Part shown: positions 6,303-13,047 of the stretch, piece after piece | Layout of the letters: each line of letters starts with the position of its first letter | Position numbering within the stretch: the stretch's first letter is position 1 | Assembly (NCBI GenBank): GCA_030619685.1 | Contig: JAUXAX010000041.1 | Coordinates: 1 to 18,170 of the forward strand | DNA length: 18,170 nt | Reading direction: 5' to 3' | From: Dehalococcoidia bacterium | Lineage (GTDB): Bacteria; Chloroflexota; Dehalococcoidia; SZUA-161 | Made by a program: the position numbers and the translations under genes | Notes under the pieces: generated by a model | What the model was told of the DNA's origin: nothing | Database searches by the model: none | What the model saw: the letters and a program-made list of their open reading frames with translations, nothing else

Positions 6303-7481
6303 ATGACAGAATGGATAAGAATGGCTGATGAACTCGGCCCCGAAAGAATTCTCCATGTATATGATCCCTCTGTGGGAATGAAAGGCGTTGTTGTCGTTGA
6401 CACCACATCGCCACAAGGGTGGTCGGGGGGTGGCACCCGCATGCTTCCAGATGTAACTACGGAGGAAATCTCATGGCTTGCCAGGACGATGACATACAAG
6501 TTGGCCTATCTCGATATGCCAGTAGGGGGTGCCAAGGCAGGCATATGGGCTGATCCCGGCATCCAGGGGGCATCACGGGAGGCTATTTTGAGGGCCTTTG
6601 GGAATGCAGTAAAGCCTCTGCTTACAACAGGATTGGGCTTAGGGGCAGACATGGGCACTAATGCTGATGATGTAGCAATTATCTATGAGGGAGCTGGCCT
6701 CCCTCAGACGAGCACCGGACTGGCACGGCAAGAAAAGGAGGGAGAGCCCCTTGAGGATCACGCAACGGGCTATGGAGTGGTGGTAGCTGCTGAAGCAGCG
6801 TGTGGGTTTGCTGGTATGGAGCTTAAGGGGGCTACGGTGGCCATTGAGGGTTTCGGGAAGGTAGGTGGTGGCGTGGCACACTACATGGCTGAAGCAGGGG
6901 CTAAGGTAGTGGCGATATCAACTATAAGCGGTGCGATATATAACCAGGGTGGTCTTGATACAAAGAAGCTCTTGAGTATGCGTAAGCAGTCTGGAGATAT
7001 GGCAGTGGAAGAATACGAAGATGCTCGACGTATTGATAAAGAGGAGATATATTTCCTTCCTGTCGATGTACTTATCCCTGGGGCACGCCCTTATGTGATC
7101 CATAAGAATAATGCCATCCAGATTCAAGCTAAGGTCATCTCCAGCATTGCAAACATACCCATCACCGACGAGGCGGAGGAGATGCTTTTTCAGCGAGGAA
7201 CATATTCAGTTCCGGACTTTATTTGCAATGCCGGTGGGGTTGTGCTTGGGGTAGTCGATGCACTGGGAGGTACAGCCGATGACGTCTTCCGAGCAGTGAG
7301 GCGAATTTTGGATCCCTTAGTCCGCGATATACTTGCTGATGCTCGCAAAGAGATGCGTAGTCCTCGAAGCCTAGCTGTCAGGAGAACAAGGGAAAAGGTG
7401 CTAAAGGCACGAACGGAAGAAGAAGCAGTTCCATCTATCGAGAGAATGCTCGAACTTGTTAAAGAGCGCCTCCAGATGTAA
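6303..7481 (+). CDS. Glu/Leu/Phe/Val dehydrogenase family protein
   Basis: 392 residues; AGGAGG precedes the ATG and the gap to the upstream gene is 19 bases, so an operon is likely. Family motifs in order: SGGGTRM (41-47), MTYK with Lys66, PVGGAKAG with the probable catalytic Lys78 (twelve residues apart, as in the family), GADMGT with the conserved Asp116, ATGYGV (154-159), the nucleotide-binding IEGFGKVGGG (181-190), and ICNAGGVV near 309-316. The first motif lacks the Lys found in glutamate dehydrogenases (KGGIR) and is closer to the GGTRM of Leu/Phe/Val dehydrogenases, suggesting a non-glutamate substrate (inference). The family carries out NAD(P)-dependent oxidative deamination of amino acids to 2-oxoacids. 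No clear terminator was seen in the 150 bases after the stop. Confidence 0.9.
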   Translation: MTEWIRMADELGPERILHVYDPSVGMKGVVVVDTTSPQGWSGGGTRMLPDVTTEEISWLARTMTYKLAYLDMPVGGAKAGIWADPGIQGASREAILRAFGNAVKPLLTTGLGLGADMGTNADDVAIIYEGAGLPQTSTGLARQEKEGEPLEDHATGYGVVVAAEAACGFAGMELKGATVAIEGFGKVGGGVAHYMAEAGAKVVAISTISGAIYNQGGLDTKKLLSMRKQSGDMAVEEYEDARRIDKEEIYFLPVDVLIPGARPYVIHKNNAIQIQAKVISSIANIPITDEAEEMLFQRGTYSVPDFICNAGGVVLGVVDALGGTADDVFRAVRRILDPLVRDILADARKEMRSPRSLAVRRTREKVLKARTEEEAVPSIERMLELVKERLQM

Positions 7482-7687
7482 ACAGGATTTCTCACTTCTA
7501 TGTGTCTTGTTCAATATATGACAATCGTCCATTTTGTGCAATGCGATGATCAAGAGCTGTGGACGATCAAGCGCGGTGCCAAGGCCTGAATCTTTCGAGA
7601 CTATCCCAGTCCCCCGCCAATTTGGGGAGTGTGTGCTATGGCGACCTCAAAAAACGTCTCGACCTTTTGGTGTGGAAAAGTCATGAT

Positions 7688-7768
7688 TGGTGAGCCGTGG
7701 TGGATTCGAACCCAAGACACCCTGATTAAAAGATACAGGTCACTTGTGCCACCCAGTGCTGTTTAATA
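7688..7768 (-). pseudogene. decayed tRNA-Lys (UUU-like) remnant
   Basis: Read on the minus strand, the 3' half is tRNA-like: anticodon loop CTTTTAA with TTT at 34-36, a 3' stem strand TCAGG, a T-loop GGTTCGAATCC, ACGGCTC as the 3' acceptor strand and an encoded ACCA end at 7688. The other half does not pair: the 5' anticodon strand is TGTAT instead of CCTGA, the T-stem has three mismatches, and no partner for ACGGCTC exists at the 5' end. It is therefore a remnant, not a functional tRNA. Such 3' tRNA segments can be left by integration events. Confidence 0.6.
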
Positions 7769-7838
7769 CCATGGCGTATCGTCTAGTTCAGGGGCCAGCC
7801 CCTGGTTCGTACCTTTTAGTGTCATTCTGTATCAGGTA

Positions 7839-7930
7839 GTGATAAACAGTTCGTTAGCAAAAATGTTTGCAAAACGGCACCTGCCAGCCGGACGGCGTGG
7901 GGCTTCGTTGCACGATTTGCACGTTTGTTG
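7839..7930 (+). other. degenerate third copy of the leader element (copy C)
   Basis: Shares with the two intact leaders: GTG then, after five to six bases, AGTTCGTTA (identical to copy A), and CTTCGTTGC 47 bases later (49 in copy A). TTGCAC follows at the same distance as in copy B. In place of the GNRA hairpin there is CCAGCC (7884-7889) pairing with GGC-G-TGG (7894-7900) around GGAC. No good promoter is found at the equivalent distance and no gene follows, so it may be a relic. Confidence 0.45.
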
Positions 7931-8000
7931 GGCCTTAAACATTATGGACAAAAGTGCAACAGCGAGACAATTGTGTCCGAATGTTGGATGACTGTTGCCC

Positions 8001-10271
8001 TCAGGAATACGGTGAACCTTTGCCTTGCCGCTTCCTCGCCCACATAGCCAGTAGGACGGAAGCCAACGCCAGCGAGCCTACGATGGCCATCTTCTCAGCC
8101 GAAGTCGTGTTGACAGCCACTTCGCTTAGACCCACAGCAGGCAGCAGAGCAACTCTCATTATTGGCTTTAAGGCGGGATGCTCATCGATGAACTCTGCCA
8201 CCGGCGGGCTGACCTTGTAGTAGGTTGACACCAGTGCTGAGCCCACGGGGTTGGTCACCAGATACTGGTCGCGGAAGTTCCGCAGCGTCTCCACATGACC
8301 ATCGAGATAGGAGCCGTAGGCAGCGGTGGCGATGAAGCAGAATGCTCCTCCTCCTCCTTCCTCAGGCCCAGGGACAGCATAGGAGGACAATGTATCCACC
8401 GTAGCTGTGATGGTTGTCCCATCCGGGCTAACCGTGCTGCGCAGTATCTCCCACCTGTAGCGCTCACCATCCCAATAGCTACGGACAAGCACAGGGAAGC
8501 TTGTTCCTGGGGGAATGGGGATGGTCACAGTCACCAGGCCGGTGTAAGTCGCTCTGGTGGTAATATCGTAGAAGGCGCCTCTGAATATGAAGCCCGTCAA
8601 ATTGGCGCAGGGATTTACTTGAGACACGAAGACAGTGGTATTGCCAGCTTCGCTCACATTACTGAATACTATGACCACCCCGGGAATGGGGCTGACCTCG
8701 ACATCCTCCCCTTCCGGCGTCTCGATCGGAGTGGGGGTAGTCGCACTGGGGACGTTTGATAGCAGGGACCAGTTGGTCACCTCGTCTCCTGTCTTCAAGG
8801 CAAAGTGGTAAGTGCCCGACGAAAGCGGTGTAACTACGAATGTTTCAGCACTCCCGGCAGCCTGGGGGGTAGGCTCCCCGTTGCACGGGGTGGCGGCGCC
8901 CCAGTTGCCCGCCGTTATGGCCGAGGTGGAGTACCTGATATCATAATGTGACGCCGTGCCCACATTCCCGTCGTCTCCAGGGGCTGTCCACATCAGGGTC
9001 AGAGAAGTGTCGGTGCCTCCGGTGACGGCGAGGTCGGTTACGGCAGCAGGCGGCGTGCCGTCAACCTTTATCAGCCAAACGTCATAACCACCAGCTCCAT
9101 AAGAGTCCGTCTCCCCAGCTATGATATAGTCTCCGTCCGATGTCTGCTGAACCGAGCAGCCCCAATCCCAACCAGTGCCACCAAAGGTCTTGTCCCATTG
9201 TTTGTTTCCGCTGGAGTCTGTCTTTATCAGCCATGCATCATAACCACCAGCTCCATAAGAGCCTGTGTAGCCAGCTATGATATAGCCTCCGTCCGATGTC
9301 TGCTGAACTGAGTACCCAACATCTACAGCCGTGCCACCAAATGTCTTGTCCCATAGCTTATTTCCGCTGGAATTTGTCTTTATCAGCCAAACGTCCAAGT
9401 TGCCAGCCCCATAAGAGGCCGTCTCCCCAGCTATGATATAGCCTCCGTCCGATGTCTGCTGAACTGAGTAGCCCTCATCCGCACTCGTGCCGCCAAAGGT
9501 CTTATCCCACACTTTGTTTCCGCTGGAATCTGTCTTTATCAGCCAAGCATCATAAGCACCAGCGCCGAAAGAGTAAGTGTACCCAGCTACTATATAGCCT
9601 CCATCCGATGTCTGCTGAACTGAGCGGCTATAATCCTTAGCCGTGCCACCAAAGGTCTTATCCCATAGCTTATTTCCGCTGGAATTTGTCTTTATCAGCC
9701 AAACATCCTCGTTACCAGCTCCATATGAGGCTGTCTCCCCAGCTATGATATAGCCTCCGTCCGATGTCTGCTGAACCGAGTAGGCACCGTCATTCGTAAC
9801 ATTGCCACCAAATGTCTTATCCCACACCTTATTTCCGCTGGAGTCTGTCTTTATCAGCCAAGCATCAGTAGTACCACCAGCTCCAAACGACCTTGTTGCA
9901 CCAGCTATGATATAGCCTCCATCCAATGTCTGCTGAACTGAGTACCCCATATCTACAGCCCCGCCGCCAAAGGTCTTATCCCACTCTTTATTTCCGCTGG
10001 GGTCTGTCTTTATCAGCCAAGCATCATAAGCACCAGCCCCATAAGACTCTGTGTAGCCAGCTATGATATAGCCTCCGTCCGATGTCTGCTGAACCGACCT
10101 GCCGCGATCCGCAGCATTGCCACCAAATGTCTTATCCCATTCCGCTCCCGGTACAGCAGGAGCGGCTAAACTCAGGTTGCTTCCCAATCCCGCAGAGACC
10201 GCTAACGCCAGGAGCGCAACCACTAGACTTGCAATGACTAGGCGTCTACTCAGCCCTTGATGTAGTTTCAT
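8001..10271 (-). CDS. secreted seven-repeat propeller protein with FnIII, CFI-box and C-terminal anchor
   Basis: The start is the ATG at 10271 ([10 protein letters not shown]), which begins a classical signal peptide (basic, then hydrophobic 11-27). A GGGGGG-containing SD-like run precedes it; the frame upstream of it has no signal-peptide character. 756 residues: seven repeats of 52-53 residues (44-405) with core [21 protein letters not shown] and DxWLIKTDxSGNK, likely a beta-propeller; a fibronectin type III-like domain (about 408-500; [18 protein letters not shown]); a beta-rich segment; a Gly linker; the CFI-box domain starting at Cys645 ([10 protein letters not shown], then VETLRNFRD); and a C-terminal hydrophobic segment (about 726-745) with a KRQGK tail. 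Predicted to be exported and held at the cell surface. No catalytic motif is seen. Preceded by a strong promoter and leader copy A; no terminator recognised. Confidence 0.85.
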   Translation of the reverse strand: MKLHQGLSRRLVIASLVVALLALAVSAGLGSNLSLAAPAVPGAEWDKTFGGNAADRGRSVQQTSDGGYIIAGYTESYGAGAYDAWLIKTDPSGNKEWDKTFGGGAVDMGYSVQQTLDGGYIIAGATRSFGAGGTTDAWLIKTDSSGNKVWDKTFGGNVTNDGAYSVQQTSDGGYIIAGETASYGAGNEDVWLIKTNSSGNKLWDKTFGGTAKDYSRSVQQTSDGGYIVAGYTYSFGAGAYDAWLIKTDSSGNKVWDKTFGGTSADEGYSVQQTSDGGYIIAGETASYGAGNLDVWLIKTNSSGNKLWDKTFGGTAVDVGYSVQQTSDGGYIIAGYTGSYGAGGYDAWLIKTDSSGNKQWDKTFGGTGWDWGCSVQQTSDGDYIIAGETDSYGAGGYDVWLIKVDGTPPAAVTDLAVTGGTDTSLTLMWTAPGDDGNVGTASHYDIRYSTSAITAGNWGAATPCNGEPTPQAAGSAETFVVTPLSSGTYHFALKTGDEVTNWSLLSNVPSATTPTPIETPEGEDVEVSPIPGVVIVFSNVSEAGNTTVFVSQVNPCANLTGFIFRGAFYDITTRATYTGLVTVTIPIPPGTSFPVLVRSYWDGERYRWEILRSTVSPDGTTITATVDTLSSYAVPGPEEGGGGAFCFIATAAYGSYLDGHVETLRNFRDQYLVTNPVGSALVSTYYKVSPPVAEFIDEHPALKPIMRVALLPAVGLSEVAVNTTSAEKMAIVGSLALASVLLAMWARKRQGKGSPYS
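9057..10142 (-). repeat. seven 156-159-bp tandem coding repeats
   Basis: Seven units of 52 or 53 codons (the last shortened to 48) encode the [20 protein letters not shown] repeats. Units three and five, and four and six, are most alike in their variable parts (ETASYGAGN with DVWLIKTN versus Y-type with DAWLIKTD), suggesting duplication of two-unit blocks. Confidence 0.9.
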
Positions 10272-10425
10272 GTGATACCCCCCAAGTGCTTCGACCCTTC
10301 TCCAATGACAGGACAGGTGCCTTTTCTTCGCCAGTTGCACCCATTCCTGCTACAAAGGCCTGCTTCTCCACCAGAGAAGAGCGAAAAACAAAATAGGCGA
10401 AGCAACTGTCTTCGCACACCTAAGG

Positions 10426-10516
10426 AAGCAGGTCAAAGACCCGCAACGAAGGTCCCTCTCGCGAGGGAGCGATGCGGACCCGGCCAGCTAGGGTGTCGTT
10501 AACGAACTACGTTCAC
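10426..10516 (-). ncRNA. candidate structured leader RNA, copy A
   Basis: Lies in the 5' untranslated region of the CFI-box gene, about 155-245 nt before its start. Compared with copy B it shares 42 of 48 bases in the 3' block (10426-10473) and 13 of 14 in the 5' block (10496-10509). Predicted parts on the minus strand: a 5' hairpin GTGAAC/GTTCGT around GTA, and a 3' hairpin TCCCTC/GAGGGA with loop GCGA. AACGA after the first hairpin could also pair with TCGTT after the second. I know no Rfam family that matches it. Confidence 0.5.
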
Positions 10517-10527
10517 CGCCACTCGCT

Positions 10528-10556
10528 TTTATACCACCGCCACCAACCCTTGTCAA
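10528..10556 (-). promoter_or_regulatory. sigma70-type promoter of the CFI-box gene
   Basis: On the minus strand TTGACA (10551-10556), exactly 17 bases, then TATAAA (10528-10533). Start of transcription near 10521, a few bases before leader copy A; the leader is about 250 nt. Confidence 0.75.
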
Positions 10557-10924
10557 TATGGTTTACTTAACTTCGCTTCACTTTTCCTACCATTCTTTAC
10601 CTTTCATGCCTATTCTTTACCTTTTCGACTCTTCAAGGGTGTAGCAGCGTACCAGAGTGGGTTGTATGCTTTTGGTGATCAGAGGGAAGTTATGAAGAGG
10701 TATCGCCCTTTGGCGATGGATGTGGCCTGGTTCTAGGTTATTACCTCAACATACCTACCGACATAGGTTCATCTTAAAGGCGCGTTGGCAGGGAAGGCGG
10801 GCGGACTCGAGGCAGGCTGGGTACGCGAACGGGAAGCGGGGCCGGCAATACCTGCTCTATTGACAGCCACCTATTCTTGTTGCCAACCAGGCCCCGACTG
10901 TGTTAGGTGGAAACCCACCCCCGG
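10557..10924. other. gene-free stretch between divergent transcription units
   Basis: No coding region seen. It is AT-rich up to about 10630 (polypyrimidine runs with CATTCTTTACCTTTC-like near-repeats at 10591-10625), then GC-rich. CGGGGCC/GGCCCCG (10837-10843 with 10890-10896) plus GGCAA/TTGCC (10844-10848 with 10880-10884) form a 12-pair arm with a five-base bulge, followed by GGTGG-AAAC-CCACC at 10906-10919. This might be a structured RNA or an upstream regulatory region. Confidence 0.4.
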
Positions 10925-10940
10925 AGGGTGCAGGCACCTT
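10925..10940. promoter_or_regulatory. shared palindromic operator candidate, upstream copy
   Basis: AGGGTGCAGGCACCTT, containing the dyad GGTGC-AG-GCACC. The exact reverse complement of all 16 bases occurs at 12548-12563 before the second response-regulator gene. Here it is centred about 57 bases before the predicted transcription start, a usual activator position. Confidence 0.5.
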
Positions 10941-10954
10941 AGCAGGACAGGGGT

Positions 10955-10983
10955 TTGACACCCTCACCTTGTAGGTGTAAACT
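10955..10983 (+). promoter_or_regulatory. promoter of the cyclase-like/response-regulator gene, with a dyad in the spacer
   Basis: TTGACA at 10955-10960, a 17-base spacer and TAAACT at 10978-10983. The spacer contains an inverted repeat CACCT-TGT-AGGTG (10965-10977). GAGGGTG (10924-10930) is also complementary to CACCCTC (10959-10965). The leader to the ATG at 11219 would be about 230 nt. Confidence 0.5.
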
Positions 10984-11104
10984 TCAAGAGGCCCGTGCTG
11001 CGATGCATATCTAAGCTGATGATGAAGCGTAGTTATTGGCGAACCATTTACAGCGTGAAGCTAGGCGGCAATTACAGGTGAAGAGTAGAAAAAGGAGCGG
11101 TTAT

Positions 11105-11146
11105 ATGCCCCTTGCTAATGGGGCATTGAAAACGCATTGTTCATGA
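11105..11146 (+). CDS. possible 13-codon leader peptide
   Basis: AAAGGAG at 11091-11097 lies seven bases before an ATG that opens a 13-residue frame (MPLANGALKTHCS) ending at TGA, 72 bases before the next gene. Its start codon is inside a perfect hairpin, ATGCCCC (11105-11111) with GGGGCAT (11120-11126). A second hairpin, TGTTCA/TGAACA (11138-11143 with 11154-11159), covers its stop. The arrangement recalls translational coupling or attenuation leaders, but there is no run of one amino acid. It could be chance. Confidence 0.3.
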   Translation: MPLANGALKTHCS

Positions 11147-11218
11147 AATAGACTGAACATGACAACAGAGTAGTCTTGGTTGCCATAGGCCGTAACTTGC
11201 AAGTAAGGGGGAAACGCA

Positions 11219-12514
11219 ATGTCCTTTGCTTGGGAGAAGCTTGAAGAAGGCGGAGAATACATATTTGGATTCTTCCAAATGGATATCTCTAAGAGCAGCG
11301 AGCTTCCCGAGCCAGAAGCGCTTCAACAGAAGACGAAGGCAAATGTCAGACAATTCGTCACAGCAATCCTTGAGGGCGTATACGGTGCACGGTTGTTAGC
11401 TTGGCCAGGTGATGGCGGTTCTTTCTTATTCCCATTATTGGCAGGATTCGATCATGACAACATGGTGACCGCTGCGTTACATGTTCAGAAAGAGATGGAG
11501 ATATTCAACAGTCTTCCAAGTCATAATCTTCTGTTCCCCCACCGTTTGGCAGTCCGGATATCCTGTCATGAAGGGAGAGCATACTATGCTCAGAATCCGT
11601 CGGATATGCATGGCGAATCAATAAATTACTTTCTCAAGTATGAAAGAGACATTGGTCAAGTAAATTCTGTTACAGTCACGAAAGAAGTACTCGACCATCT
11701 GAAGTCAAAAGATCAGAAGCAGTTATTCAGACTACAGTCGCGCTATGACTGCACTATAGGTGGGAAACCTTATAGTAGAGAACTCTATAGGACAGTTCCA
11801 AAGGAGCCTGGGGCAGAACGGGGTCGGCTGGCTGGACTGAATCAGCAAGAAATGGGAGGCCAAAGAATCAAAGTGCTCATCGTAGAGGACGAGGGACTAA
11901 TGAGAGATATGCTGCGCGTATCCTTATCAGCGTATTCGAATTTGGAGGTGGTGGAGGCGGTGGGTGATGGGGAAAGTGCTGTCCGGGCGGCGGAAGAGCT
12001 GGGCCCGGACGTCGTGCTCATGGACATAGAGCTTGGGAACGGGCCCAGCGGGATAGAGGCGGGCCATCGGATCAGAGCTCTGCAGCCGCGCATTGGCATC
12101 GTTATCCTGTCGTTTCACCATGAAAAGCAGTACATTGCTGGCCTGCCAGCAGAAAGGGCATCGGGTTGGTCTTATCTGCTGAAGCAGTCCGTGACTGACA
12201 CAGCAGCGTTAACCCGGGCCATAGAGGGGTCGGCGGCTGGCTTTGTAGTCTTGGACCCAGCCATTGTCGAGGGACTGAGGCCAGCTGCGAACTCGTCCCT
12301 TGAGCGTCTCACCGTGAGACAATGTGAAGTCCTGGAGCTCATGGCTCAAGGATATAGTAACGCAGCCATCGGTGAAAGGCTTACCATAAGCCAGAAATCA
12401 GTGGAGAACTACATAAACGCTATTTTCCAGGAGCTCGGGGTTAGCCGGGAAGACCCCGTTCACCCGAGAGTCAAAGCAGTCCTTAGTTACCTCCAGCAGA
12501 CCCACAGCCGCTAA
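11219..12514 (+). CDS. degenerate class III cyclase-like domain fused to a NarL/LuxR-type response regulator
   Basis: 431 residues; AAGGGGG precedes the ATG. Residues 10-190 align by pattern with class III nucleotide cyclases: MDISKSSEL with Asp22 and PGDGG with Asp65 (the two metal Asp positions), then RISCHEGRAYY and GESINYFLKY, in which the transition-state Asn is kept (Asn136) but the usual Arg is Lys140. Residues 217-345 are a receiver domain with Glu223/Asp224, phospho-acceptor Asp269 (VLMDIEL) and Lys322 (LLKQS). Residues 360-425 are a LuxR-type HTH (LTVRQCEVLELMAQGYSNAA, then SVENYINAIFQELGV). It is probably a phospho-regulated transcription factor with a sensing or cyclase module. 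The normal order is receiver first, so the N-terminal fusion is unusual. The likely partner kinase is the product of 13048-14331. Confidence 0.85.
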   Translation: MSFAWEKLEEGGEYIFGFFQMDISKSSELPEPEALQQKTKANVRQFVTAILEGVYGARLLAWPGDGGSFLFPLLAGFDHDNMVTAALHVQKEMEIFNSLPSHNLLFPHRLAVRISCHEGRAYYAQNPSDMHGESINYFLKYERDIGQVNSVTVTKEVLDHLKSKDQKQLFRLQSRYDCTIGGKPYSRELYRTVPKEPGAERGRLAGLNQQEMGGQRIKVLIVEDEGLMRDMLRVSLSAYSNLEVVEAVGDGESAVRAAEELGPDVVLMDIELGNGPSGIEAGHRIRALQPRIGIVILSFHHEKQYIAGLPAERASGWSYLLKQSVTDTAALTRAIEGSAAGFVVLDPAIVEGLRPAANSSLERLTVRQCEVLELMAQGYSNAAIGERLTISQKSVENYINAIFQELGVSREDPVHPRVKAVLSYLQQTHSR

Positions 12515-12547
12515 GGCACCGAGCCCAGGCTAACACCCAGGAAGGAG

Positions 12548-12563
12548 AAGGTGCCTGCACCCT
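12548..12563. promoter_or_regulatory. shared palindromic operator candidate, downstream copy
   Basis: AAGGTGCCTGCACCCT with dyad GGTGC-CT-GCACC, the exact reverse complement of 10925-10940. It sits 33 bases after the stop of the fusion gene and about 52 bases before the predicted start of transcription of the receiver-only gene. Confidence 0.5.
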
Positions 12564-12572
12564 ATACCCTTG

Positions 12573-12601
12573 CTGACAAAAGCGATATGCTATTTGATGA
12601 T
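12573..12601 (+). promoter_or_regulatory. possible promoter of the receiver-only gene
   Basis: CTGACA at 12573-12578, a 17-base spacer and GATGAT at 12596-12601. Each box is a partial match, so an activator bound at 12548-12563 would make sense. Confidence 0.35.
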
Positions 12602-12667
12602 GGATGAGTACAAGTTTTCTGCTGGTTTTCGCGAGATGCTATTTCGTTGTTGTATGGAGTGTGGCTT

Positions 12668-13042
12668 GTGTGCCGCGTGATGTTAGTGGATGACCATGAG
12701 CATTACTGGCAGCTCGTTGGTCGCGTCCTAGGACAGGCCAAGGAGTTCGAGGTAGTAGCTACGGCTTCGACTGGTGAAGAGGCCTTGAGGTTGGCCGATC
12801 AGGTTTGCCCGGGTCTGGTGCTCATGGATGTGGAACTCGGAAATGGGATGACCGGCATTGAAGCCACGAAGCACATGCTCGAGCGCCACCCCAATATCAA
12901 GGTGGTGCTACTTAGCATGTATCATGGAACCGAGTATTCCCGTTTGGCAAGCCAGGTTGGTGCTTTGGCTTTTATCGCTAAACAGGATTTTAACTTGGAA
13001 ACACTAAGGGAGGCTCTGAGGGGTAGCCAAGGGAGTCAATGA
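12668..13042 (+). CDS. single-domain response regulator (receiver only)
   Basis: Start chosen at GTG 12668, with GGAG eight bases upstream at 12656-12659; a TTG at 12647 also lies in frame but lacks an SD. 124 residues make exactly one receiver domain: MLVDDHE with the acidic pair, VLMDVEL with the phospho-acceptor Asp, MYHGTEYS, and the conserved Lys in FIAKQDF. There is no output domain. It resembles the receiver of the preceding gene (both have LMDxELGNGxxGIEA), so the two are likely paralogues by duplication. It may act as a phosphate sink or a protein-protein switch for the kinase encoded convergently five bases away. A truncated NarL-type regulator is the alternative, but no HTH-coding sequence follows. 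Confidence 0.85.
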   Translation: MCRVMLVDDHEHYWQLVGRVLGQAKEFEVVATASTGEEALRLADQVCPGLVLMDVELGNGMTGIEATKHMLERHPNIKVVLLSMYHGTEYSRLASQVGALAFIAKQDFNLETLREALRGSQGSQ

Positions 13043-13047
13043 ATGCC

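Larger units (their letters stand above)
7482..8000. other. gene-free stretch with tRNA remnant and degenerate leader element
   Basis: No supported coding region. It holds a decayed tRNA-Lys on the minus strand (7688-7768), a CAGGGGC/GCCCCTG inverted repeat at 7789-7804 with almost no loop, and a degenerate copy of the leader element on the plus strand (7839-7930). CCCC/GGGG arms near 7611-7626 form a weak hairpin. The stretch separates the end of the plus-strand catabolic block from the 3' end of a minus-strand gene. Confidence 0.6.

Noticed and set aside
7688..7768. Functional tRNA
   Set aside because: Acceptor stem, anticodon stem and T-stem do not pair on the 5' side.
7954..8220. 88-codon plus-strand frame
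   Set aside because: It overlaps the 3' end of the CFI-box gene in antisense and has no SD.
10426..10516. Integron attC site or c-di-GMP-I riboswitch as identity of the leader element
   Set aside because: The GTTRRRY/RYYYAAC boxes of attC do not fit, and the conserved c-di-GMP-I core sequences are absent. The promoter arrangement favours an unnamed leader RNA.
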